From Verrucomicrobiales bacterium (GTDB taxonomy: Bacteria > Verrucomicrobiota > Verrucomicrobiia > Limisphaerales > SXTU01), in the NCBI GenBank assembly GCA_005791875.1, contig SXTU01000280.1, positions 1 through 56,049 on the forward strand: a stretch of DNA of 56,049 nt. Direction: 5' to 3'. Positions 46,871 through 54,067 of this stretch are shown one piece after another (the first letter of the stretch is position 1; each line of letters opens with the position of its first letter). The position numbers and the translations under genes were made by a program. The notes beneath the pieces are model-generated. The model did not search any database. It worked only from the letters and a program-made list of their open reading frames with translations, and had not been told where the DNA came from.

Positions 46871-48171
46871 CTAAGCCACCAACTCCTTGATGACTTGCCC
46901 ACCGAACTGCGAGAGCTGCTTGAAGCGGCCGCCGTGGAAGTAAGTGAGCTTGTTGTCGTCCAGCCCCAGCAGGTGCAGAAGCGTGACATGCACCTCGCCG
47001 ATGGGGTGGATGTGAGTGACGGCCTTGTCGCCCAGCTCGTCGGTCGCGCCGAGGGTGTGGCCGACTTTCACGCCGCCACCGGCGAACCAAATCGTCATCG
47101 CGTGCGGGTTGGGGTCGCGTCCGTAGGCGGTGCCGCCGCGCACGCCGTTGTCCGGCGAGCGGCCGAACTCGCCGCACCAGACGACGCGCGTGCTGTCGAG
47201 CAAGCCGCGCTGTTTCAGGTCCGCGATGAGCGCGGCGATGGGCTGGTCCACCTGGCGGGCGAGGTTGCCGTGGGCGCGCTCGATGTAGTCGTGGCTGTCC
47301 CAGGTGCCGGCGTAGAGCTGCACGAAGCGCACGCCGCGCTCGACCAGTCGCCGCGCGAGCAGGCACTTGCGCCCGAAGGCGTCCGTCGGCTCCGCGCCGA
47401 TGCCGTAGCTGGCCTTGAGCCGGGCGTCTTCCTGGTCGAGGTCGAGGATGCCGGACACTTCCATCTGCATGCGGAAGGCGAGTTCGTAAGCGCCCATGCG
47501 CGCGGCGAGTTCGGCGTGCTGCGGGTGGGCGGCGCGGTGCGCGGCGTTGAGCTTGGCGAGCGGGGCGGGCTGAACGCCGGCGGGAAATTTCGCGGCGATG
47601 AATGCATCGATGGGATTACTGACCGCTGGTTTCTTCACCGGCTGGTAGCGGCGGCGGGTCTATTCAGCAGCGAGGCGCCGCTGGTCTTCACCATGATGCC
47701 ATCCTCGGCGGACCAATTGTCGGCGTTGGTTCTGGCAATCTCTGCCAGACGCTTTGCATCCGGCCACGGCGCACCGCCGGCAATCCACGCCTTCACCCAC
47801 GCGAGCTGCTTCTTGGTGAGCTTGTCGTTCTCCTTCGGCGGCATGGCAGCCCAGTTCTCTGCGTCGCCTTCGCGCGTGACGGCGAGCCAGAGCGGGCTGG
47901 ACTCAGCTTTGCCGGGGACGATGGACGGCTTCTCGCTCTCGCCGCCCTTGAGCAAGCCGCCGAGCGTGCGCATATCGAGGCCGCCCTTGATTTTCTTCGG
48001 GTCATCGCCGTGGCAGGCGAGACACTTCTCCCTGAAGAGCGGCTGGATGCGGCGGGCGAAGAGTTCTTCAGCGGACGCAGTCGGCGCAGCGGCCTTGGCA
48101 GCGGGCGACAAAGCCGAAACTGTCAGCAGCAGGGTGAGGAGCGCGTGATGGTTTAACGCACCGTTTGCCAC
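46871..48171 (-). pseudogene. Collapsed PSD1-DUF1501 gene pair: cytochrome N-terminus fused to a DUF1501 C-terminus
   Basis: From a GTG at 48171 a 178-residue frame gives a signal peptide and the PSD1 cytochrome domain (FREKCLACHGDDPKKIKGGLD ... WAAMPPKENDKL). It loses frame near 47655 and ends LLNRPAAATSR. One extra C in the ACCCGCC run would continue it as RRYQPVKKPAV, the usual linker, into the second frame (47638 down). That frame reads NPIDAFIAAKFPAGVQPAPLA, the start of DUF1549, and then switches at about 47557 to KLNAAHRAAHPQHAELAARM ..., the C-terminal half of a DUF1501 protein (LLARRLVERGVRFVQLYAG, CGEFGRSP). About 3 kb of PSD1 plus the DUF1501 N-terminus has been deleted. The two ORFs are probably non-functional. 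Confidence 0.82.
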
Positions 48172-48177
48172 AGCGGA

Positions 48178-49494
48178 CTAAGCAAACAACTGCCGCGCTG
48201 GCTCGCCGCGATCCGTGATCGGCACAGGGCGGGGGCCGTCGAAGAGGTTTTTCGCAGGGTTGATGCCGAGCGCGCAGTGGATGGTCGCGTGGGCATCGGG
48301 CACGGAAAGGGGCTGGCTCACGGGCTTCTTCGCCAGCTCGTCGGTCTCGCCGACGACCTGACCAGTCTTCAAGCCGCCACCCGCAAGCGCCATGCTGAAC
48401 GCAGCGCCTTGATGGCCGCGTCCGCCGCCGCCATCGAACTCCGGCGGACGGCCGAACTCCGTCGCCACGACGATGAGCGTCTTGTCGAGCAGCCGGTTCT
48501 TCTCCAAGTCGGACACGAGCGCGGCCAAGCCTTGGTCGAGTTGTTGGATGAGGATGTGCTGGTTGAGCTGGCCGTCGTTGTGCGTGTCCCAGCCGGTGCC
48601 GTTGATGAAGTTCAGGTTGAAGGAGACCTCGATGAACCGCACGCCACGCTGCACAAGCCGCCGCGCGAGCATGCAGCGTTGCCCGAACTCGCCGCCGTAG
48701 GTCTGCCGCAGTGACGACGCCTCGGTGGTGAGGTTGAACGCCTTCATAAAGTCGCCGTTGGCCAGCGTGAAGGAAGAGCCGACGGCCTCGTCGTAGTCGG
48801 CGATGACCTTGTCGCCGGGGTTGCGGGCGGCGTAGCCCTTACGCAGTTCGCCGAGCAAACGCTCGCGGTCGGCGGCGCGCGCGGTGTTGACGTAGGACGG
48901 ACGCGTGAGGCCGGCGGGGCCCTTCTCCGTGTCGGTGAGATAGACGTAGCCGTGCTTCGCGCCGAGGAAGCCGGGGCCGCGCATAATCATTGGGTAGCCG
49001 ATGACGACGTAGGGCGGGATGCCGTCCGCCAGCGCGCCGCGCTCGTGCGCGACAAGCGAGCCGATGCTGGGATAGGTGATGGTGCCCGTGGGCCGGCGGC
49101 CCGTGTGGACGAAGTTCGTGGCGGCGGCGTGCTCGTCAATGATGTCGTGGTTCACCGTGCGTAGGAGCGCGAAGCGGTCGAGCAGCTTCGCGGTGCCCTT
49201 GAGATGCTCGCAGAGCTGCACGCCGCGGATGGCGGTGTCAATGGCCGGGTAGGCGGAGCCGGCGATTTTCTTCTGCGGGTCGCCGAGGCGCTTGGGATCC
49301 CAGGTGTCCGTGTGCGCACAGCCGCCGCCGAGCCAGATGAAGATGCAATGCTCGGCCTTGCCCTGCGGGTAGGTCTTCTTTTCCTGGGCGAAGAGCGGGG
49401 AAAGTCCGCCGAGGCCAAGGGCGACTGCGCCCGCGCCGGTGCGGGCGAGGAAGGCGCGGCGGTTCGACGAGGTGGTTTCAAGGTTCATGTTCAT
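48178..49494 (-). CDS. DUF1501 protein, Tat-exported
   Basis: The protein has 438 residues with a Tat-like leader ([28 protein letters not shown]). The DUF1501 landmarks are [94 protein letters not shown] and [12 protein letters not shown]. It is the last intact member of the operon that begins with the PSD1 gene ending at 50194. It is followed 6 bp later by the collapsed PSD1 remnant, so two PSD1/DUF1501 sets were once in tandem. Confidence 0.93.
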   Translation of the reverse strand: MNMNLETTSSNRRAFLARTGAGAVALGLGGLSPLFAQEKKTYPQGKAEHCIFIWLGGGCAHTDTWDPKRLGDPQKKIAGSAYPAIDTAIRGVQLCEHLKGTAKLLDRFALLRTVNHDIIDEHAAATNFVHTGRRPTGTITYPSIGSLVAHERGALADGIPPYVVIGYPMIMRGPGFLGAKHGYVYLTDTEKGPAGLTRPSYVNTARAADRERLLGELRKGYAARNPGDKVIADYDEAVGSSFTLANGDFMKAFNLTTEASSLRQTYGGEFGQRCMLARRLVQRGVRFIEVSFNLNFINGTGWDTHNDGQLNQHILIQQLDQGLAALVSDLEKNRLLDKTLIVVATEFGRPPEFDGGGGRGHQGAAFSMALAGGGLKTGQVVGETDELAKKPVSQPLSVPDAHATIHCALGINPAKNLFDGPRPVPITDRGEPARQLFA

Positions 49495-49520
49495 GTCTCT
49501 GTCTCAAAGTTCGACTGTCA

Positions 49521-49763
49521 TCAATTCCTGCCGTGGCTTAACAGCGGAAGCAACCGCTCCACCAAACGCAGTGCCCGCTCGCGGGACAGGCGGTGCAATT
49601 CTTCCCGGCAGCCCTGCCCAATCAACCAGCCGCTCGCGGAGCGCGGGGCGGGCGCTTGCTGCCGGGCCGTGCACTCCAGTTCCCGCGCGAGGTCGAGCAG
49701 CGTCGCGTGCTCCGGCATCCGGTTCACGAGGTCCATCACGGCGGCTTTGTCTTCCGGGTTCAC
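49521..49763 (-). CDS. Small hypothetical protein in the PSD1-DUF1501 operon
   Basis: The protein has 80 residues from a GTG at 49763 that overlaps the upstream gene's stop (GTGA). It is helical and charged (EDKAAVMDLVNRMPEHATLLDLARELE ... RLSRERALRLVERLLPLL), with no signal peptide or membrane segment. I recognise no family. The tight coupling on both sides argues that it is real and co-expressed with the PSD1 and DUF1501 genes. Confidence 0.65.
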   Translation of the reverse strand: MNPEDKAAVMDLVNRMPEHATLLDLARELECTARQQAPAPRSASGWLIGQGCREELHRLSRERALRLVERLLPLLSHGRN

Positions 49764-50197
49764 GTCAGCAAAGTCTCATTAGCACCCGGCTTCAGCCGGG
49801 TGTCATCGTCCGCGCCAGAGGCGAACCGTTTCAACGGTTTGCCACACCAACGCTCCCGTCCGCGAAAACCGTTGAAACGGTTTCCGCTCGCCTCACCGGC
49901 CAACACCCGGCTGAAGCCGGGTGCTAATGAGAGAAGGGATTTCATCTCCGCTTGGTCGTCACGCGTTTCCGAATTGCACGCAGCCTGCCCTGAGTCTATT
50001 TCTGCCAGCCGCCGCTCCATTTCAGCCCCGAACTCCGGCGTTCCGTAAGTCAGCACGCCGGGCGGTTTGCCCAGCGGCCAGATTTCCCGGGCCGTCCACC
50101 GATGCGCGGGTTTCAGCCGAGCACGCCGCAACAGACTTTTGCGGGCGGCTTCGCCCGTTCTGCGTTTCGCACGCTTGGCTGGCGGCGTCTTCTTCAC
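49760..50197 (-). CDS. Small basic protein with a palindrome-encoded C-terminus
   Basis: The protein has 145 residues from a GTG at 50197 overlapping the PSD1 stop (GTGA). Residues 1-90 are basic and then acidic (KKTPPAKRAKRRTG ... YGTPEFGAEMERRLAEIDSG). The last ~55 residues (SLAPGFSRVLAGEASGNRFN ... TRLKPGANE) are encoded entirely by a 159 bp nested palindrome, leaving only TLLT before the stop. The stop still overlaps the next gene's GTG, so the element extended the protein without breaking coupling. The N-terminal part resembles a small operon-specific regulator, but I cannot name a family. Confidence 0.6.
   Translation of the reverse strand: MKKTPPAKRAKRRTGEAARKSLLRRARLKPAHRWTAREIWPLGKPPGVLTYGTPEFGAEMERRLAEIDSGQAACNSETRDDQAEMKSLLSLAPGFSRVLAGEASGNRFNGFRGRERWCGKPLKRFASGADDDTRLKPGANETLLT
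49774..49932. repeat. 159 bp nested palindrome inside a small gene
   Basis: The outer arms (49774-49803 and 49903-49932) are exact 30 bp reverse complements containing ACCCGGCTTCAGCCGGGT, itself palindromic. The inner arms carry AACCGTTTCAACGGTTT and AAACCGTTGAAACGGTTT with GAGGCGA/TCGCCTC outside them. The total length of 159 bp is a multiple of three and the gene frame runs through. Confidence 0.95.
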
Positions 50198-53100
50198 GGC
50201 ACAAACACAAACTCCGGCGAGTTCACCATCGCCCACAGCACGTCTTCCATCCGCTCGCGCCAGTCCTTCTTCAGACGCGCCGTGGCGGTGTCGCCGAGGC
50301 GGGCTTTCTCCTCGACGGCGAGCTTGATTTCAGTGGCCTTCGCGTTGAGGTGGTTGGACCAGCTCAGGAGCTGGCTGGGGTCGTAGTCCTTGCGCACGGA
50401 CTTGCCGGCGGACACGACACGGTCGGCGTAACCGGCCTCGAGGTGGTTGCGAAAGCTCTCTCGCTCCGCGCTCGTGGGTGGGCGGGAGAGGACTCGGAGC
50501 GTCACCGCCTCGATGAGTTCCGGCAGCGGCTGCGCGCGGGTGAGCACGTCCACGAGGTCGCAATCGTCCGAGAGGCGCGTCACGCGACCGTTGCCCATGT
50601 CGCCGTTGGCGAGCACGGCGGGCTGGAGGACGTTCGGCGAATGGTCGCGCACGGAGAGCGGGCCTTGCCGCGTCTCGCGCCAGCCGAACATCAGCAGCAC
50701 GTCCGTGATGGCCTGCGTCCTGGGCATGGAGAGCGCGGGGCGGTCGCGGTCGTTCGAGAGGCCGGTGAACTCCCACGCGCGACGCGGCACGCCGAGCGTG
50801 AGGAAGTCTTTCGCCGAGCGGCGGCTGTCGTTGTCGAGCGTGAGCAGCTCGGAATCCATGCGCTTGCCGACGACGGCGAACATGGAGTCCACCAACTGCT
50901 CGGCCTGCAACCGCCGCCGCGCAGGCGAGGCGAACAGGCGGTCCGCCGGCTCGTCGGACGCGGGCGTGTGCAGGCCGGAGACGCGCTGATACGTGTGCGA
51001 GTTGAAGACGAGCCGCGCGAGGTGTTTCAAGTCGTAGCCATGCACCACAAACTCACGCGCGAGCCACGCCAGCAGCTCCGGGTGCGACGCTTTCTGGTTT
51101 TCCCAGTCGTCCACCGGCTCGACAAAGCCCCAGCCGAGGTAGCGTTTCCAGACACGGTTGACCATGACTTGTGCGAAGCGCTCGTTCTCCGGCGACGTGA
51201 CGAACGCGGCAAGCTGCTCGCGGGAATTCTTCGCGTCGCGCGCGAGGCTGGCGGCCGACTCGCCGTGCAGCAGCGCGGCGAACGGGAAGTTCGGCTCCAC
51301 CTTCTCGCCGGGGTGCAGCGTGACCTGGATGCGGCGGCCCACCTTGATGTTGGCGTTCGCGGGGATGGAGCTGCTCTTGGGCACGTCCTGCGCGCCTTGC
51401 TTGAGCATCGCGGCGAGGCTGAACAAATCCTTCTGCTTGAAGTCGTGGTAGGGCGCGTCGTGGCAGCGGGCGCACGCGAGGTTCATCGCGAGGAAGGCCG
51501 AGGAAACAATCTGCGCGCGGTCCGCCATCGGCACGTCGTTCTGCGTCGCGATGCCGAAACCCGCCGGGCCGCCGTGATAGACGCTGCCCTCCATCGCAAT
51601 CAGCTCGGTGGCGAAGCGGTCCATCGGCCGGTTGTCGAGGAACGACTCGTGAATCCACCAGCGGAAAGGGCCGGTGTTGTTGAGGGTGGGCTTGAGGATG
51701 GCGGGATTTTCCGCGAGCACGTCCTGCCAGTAGCCGACCCAGTTGTCCGCCCAGCCGGGCTGCGCGAGGAAGCGGTCAATCGCGTTCGCGCGGCGGGCCT
51801 TCGCGTCGTCGGCGAGGAAGCGCTTGATTTGCTCCGGCGTCGGCGGGAGGCCGACGGTGTCGAGCGCGAGACGGCGGAGGAAGGCGAGGTCATCCACGAG
51901 CGGCGCGGGCTTCACCTTCGCCGCTTCGAGCCGCGCGCCGATGAAGCGGTCAATCGCGTTCTGAACCGGCGTCGCGGCGGAGACGGACGGCACGGCGGGC
52001 GTGGGCTTGGCGGAAACGGCCTTGCGCGCGAGTTCGTGGCGTTGCGCCCAATACTTGTGCTCCTCGGCGGTGAAATCCTTGCGGCGCTGCGCGTCCACGG
52101 TGGCAAGCGTGGCGAGTTGAGTGTCGGTGAAAGCGGTCCAACCGGCGTCGGTGTGCGGGATTTTCTCCTTCGGCGCGAGCAGGTGGAACAGCTCGCTGCC
52201 GCGCGCCAGGCTCACCGTGAGTTCACCCACTTCCGGCTTCAGCCCCTTGCCGCCGATGATGCCTTCGAGCACGAAGAGATGCTCGCCGCCCTTGGACTTG
52301 AACGTGAGCCATTGCTCGTTGTGACCGGTGTGCGGGAAGCGCAGACCGGCGGGATACTCCGCGCCGGGCGGCTCCTCCACCTTCCCGTGCCCGCTGCCGT
52401 TCGGGATGATGAACTTCGTCTGGCCGAGCTGCTTGCCGTCCACGAAGAGCCGCGCGCTCTGGAGCGAGCGCAGCAGGACGCGATGTTCGCCCGCCGGAAG
52501 CGTGACCTTCGCCGTGGCGCGGAGCAGAAACGGGTTCGAGCGGTCCACACGCACGCCGCGCAACGAGTATTTCGTCGCCGTGTTGACGAAGCCAAACGCG
52601 GTCTCGGTGTAAACCTCCGCCGGCGCGCCGGGCGCGAAGTTCCAGTTCGGCGTGTTTGAGATGCCCTCGATGACTTCCACCTGCACGCGGTCCTTGGGCA
52701 GCTTGGCGAGGTCGAACTTCGGCGCGGGCGGGACGTGGTTGAAACGGTCCTTGAGGCTGCTCGCCGACAGCACGCGGCGATGGATGGCGACCTCGTTGAT
52801 GAGGCCGTTGAACGAGCTGCCGGCCTGCGCGCCCATCGAGGAGCCAATCCACAGCTCGTCGTCGTCCACGACCGGCGGGGCGTCGGACTTGCCGCCCATG
52901 TCCCACGTGCCCTTGACCTCCATGCCGTCAATGTAGCCCTTGATGCTCGCGCTCTTGCCGAAGGTGTAAGTCACCGCGACGTGATGCCAGCCGGAGCCGG
53001 GCGCGAAGCCGTCCGTCGAAGTCCAGCGATGCCAGTGCTTCTCAGATTCCTGCTTCTTCGCGCCAGCGACCGCGCCCTCCGCGTCGCGGAAGAGGAAGCT

Positions 53101-53619
53101 CACGCAGGCCGCGCTGTCGTCCCCGCGCAGGCGCAACGCGTAATTCTGGTTGTCCGAGGCGAAGCCCTTGTTGCCCGTGCGCCCCTTGCCGATGACATAG
53201 ACCTGCTGCCCGTCCTTGATGCTGTGCGCGAAGACCCACGCTTCGAGCGTGAGCGAATCGCCCTGGCTGAAATCCAGCGCGCTCTTCGCGCCGGGGTCCT
53301 TCACGCGGATGAACTCGCCCTTGCCGCTGAACCCCGCCGCCGTGCTATCCGGCTCGAACTCGGGGAACTCCGTCGCGAGTTGCGCGCGCTGGCCGAGCTG
53401 CACTTTGCCCTCAACCGTGCCGTTGAGCGCGGCGGCGTTCGCGCCGGGCGCGAGGTTCAGCGCCGTGCTGCCGCTGGCGTCGTTCAAGCGCCAGTAAGCC
53501 ACCGGCTTGTCCGCAAGAATCAAGTCGGCGTAACGCGAGGGTTTGGTGGCCGTGGCCGCGTCCGCCGTGAGCACGGCGGCGAGCAGCAGGAGTGCGGAGG
53601 AAGGACGCAGAACGTTCAT
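50194..53619 (-). CDS. Secreted LamG-DUF1549-DUF1553 protein (PSD1-type, no N-terminal cytochrome)
   Basis: The protein has 1141 residues with a signal peptide (LLLLAAVLTADAATA). An N-terminal LamG/concanavalin-like domain covers ~residues 30-290 (PVAYWRLNDASGS ... LTLEAWVFAHS ... WHHVAVTYTFG ... LINEVAIHRRVLS). A beta domain like a PA14/carbohydrate-binding module follows. DUF1549 (NAIDRFIGARLEAAKVKPAPL ... CARCHDAPYHDF) and DUF1553 (QVMVNRVWKRYLGWGFVEPV ... AMVNSPEFVFVP) complete it. The only CxxCH motif is in DUF1549. The LamG domain suggests glycan binding. It leads a coupled operon: PSD1, 145-residue protein, 80-residue protein, DUF1501. Confidence 0.92.
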   Translation of the reverse strand: MNVLRPSSALLLLAAVLTADAATATKPSRYADLILADKPVAYWRLNDASGSTALNLAPGANAAALNGTVEGKVQLGQRAQLATEFPEFEPDSTAAGFSGKGEFIRVKDPGAKSALDFSQGDSLTLEAWVFAHSIKDGQQVYVIGKGRTGNKGFASDNQNYALRLRGDDSAACVSFLFRDAEGAVAGAKKQESEKHWHRWTSTDGFAPGSGWHHVAVTYTFGKSASIKGYIDGMEVKGTWDMGGKSDAPPVVDDDELWIGSSMGAQAGSSFNGLINEVAIHRRVLSASSLKDRFNHVPPAPKFDLAKLPKDRVQVEVIEGISNTPNWNFAPGAPAEVYTETAFGFVNTATKYSLRGVRVDRSNPFLLRATAKVTLPAGEHRVLLRSLQSARLFVDGKQLGQTKFIIPNGSGHGKVEEPPGAEYPAGLRFPHTGHNEQWLTFKSKGGEHLFVLEGIIGGKGLKPEVGELTVSLARGSELFHLLAPKEKIPHTDAGWTAFTDTQLATLATVDAQRRKDFTAEEHKYWAQRHELARKAVSAKPTPAVPSVSAATPVQNAIDRFIGARLEAAKVKPAPLVDDLAFLRRLALDTVGLPPTPEQIKRFLADDAKARRANAIDRFLAQPGWADNWVGYWQDVLAENPAILKPTLNNTGPFRWWIHESFLDNRPMDRFATELIAMEGSVYHGGPAGFGIATQNDVPMADRAQIVSSAFLAMNLACARCHDAPYHDFKQKDLFSLAAMLKQGAQDVPKSSSIPANANIKVGRRIQVTLHPGEKVEPNFPFAALLHGESAASLARDAKNSREQLAAFVTSPENERFAQVMVNRVWKRYLGWGFVEPVDDWENQKASHPELLAWLAREFVVHGYDLKHLARLVFNSHTYQRVSGLHTPASDEPADRLFASPARRRLQAEQLVDSMFAVVGKRMDSELLTLDNDSRRSAKDFLTLGVPRRAWEFTGLSNDRDRPALSMPRTQAITDVLLMFGWRETRQGPLSVRDHSPNVLQPAVLANGDMGNGRVTRLSDDCDLVDVLTRAQPLPELIEAVTLRVLSRPPTSAERESFRNHLEAGYADRVVSAGKSVRKDYDPSQLLSWSNHLNAKATEIKLAVEEKARLGDTATARLKKDWRERMEDVLWAMVNSPEFVFVP

Positions 53620-53635
53620 AATGCTGATTTAAGCT

Positions 53636-54067
53636 AGCAATGGACGCGAACGATCGAAAGCGGAATCAAGCTGAGTCTGGGCCGGAGCGCCGGCTTCCAA
53701 GCCGGCTTGAGCCCGAACTCCGAAGTCGAGGCTGAAAGCCCCAGACATGACAGCCCGCGGCAACGCCCCGGGTAGCGGAATAGAAGGATCGCAGCCCTGA
53801 AGGGGCGGAACAATTTGTGTCGCCCTTTCAGGGCTTGGAATCTCCTTGCCGGGTAACCCGGGGCGTTGCCCCGGGCTGGTTTGTGATGCTCCTTCGGAGC
53901 GCCAGCTTCGGAGTTCGGCTTGGATCGGGACAAGGCGAATGCGTGCGTTTGGCTGCCGCTTAATGCCGCCTGCCTGACTTGGCCCTTTCTCCTCCGAACG
54001 CGCAAAGCCGGCTTGGAAGCCGGCGCGCCCACCAGAAGGGCGCGGCGCATGAACGCACCGTGGAGGG
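53636..54067. repeat. 432 bp non-coding gap holding a nested compound repeat
   Basis: No gene is supported here. Outermost are the palindromes GCCGGCTTCCAAGCCGGC (53689-53706) and its complement-type copy GCCGGCTTGGAAGCCGGC (54007-54024). Inside these, GAACTCCGAAG (53715-53725) and CTTCGGAGTTC (53906-53916) form an inverted pair. Innermost is copy B of the ~175 bp element. The structure reads as repeats inserted into repeats. Confidence 0.85.
53730..53903. repeat. ~175 bp dispersed element with internal palindromes, copy B
   Basis: It starts GGCTGAAAGCC, then CAGCCCGCGGCAACGCCCCGG, CCCTGAAGGGGCGGAACA, GCCCTTTCAGGGCTTG, GCGTTGCCCCGGGCTGGTTT, and ends TGCTCCTTCGGAGCGC. All landmarks match copy A at 19544-19716 in order, with spacer differences. 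The internal CCCTGAAGGGG and CCCGGG blocks can form hairpins. Confidence 0.9.

Noticed and set aside
47630-47665. Two independent genes (cytochrome-only protein and short DUF1501 protein)
   Set aside because: The second frame begins with the PSD1 linker and DUF1549 start, so both ORFs derive from one PSD1 gene and its partner.
49921-52659. 912-residue + strand ORF opposite the PSD1 gene
   Set aside because: It is a GC-rich shadow frame full of Arg/Val/Glu with no domain. The minus strand carries clear LamG/DUF1549/DUF1553 coding sequence.
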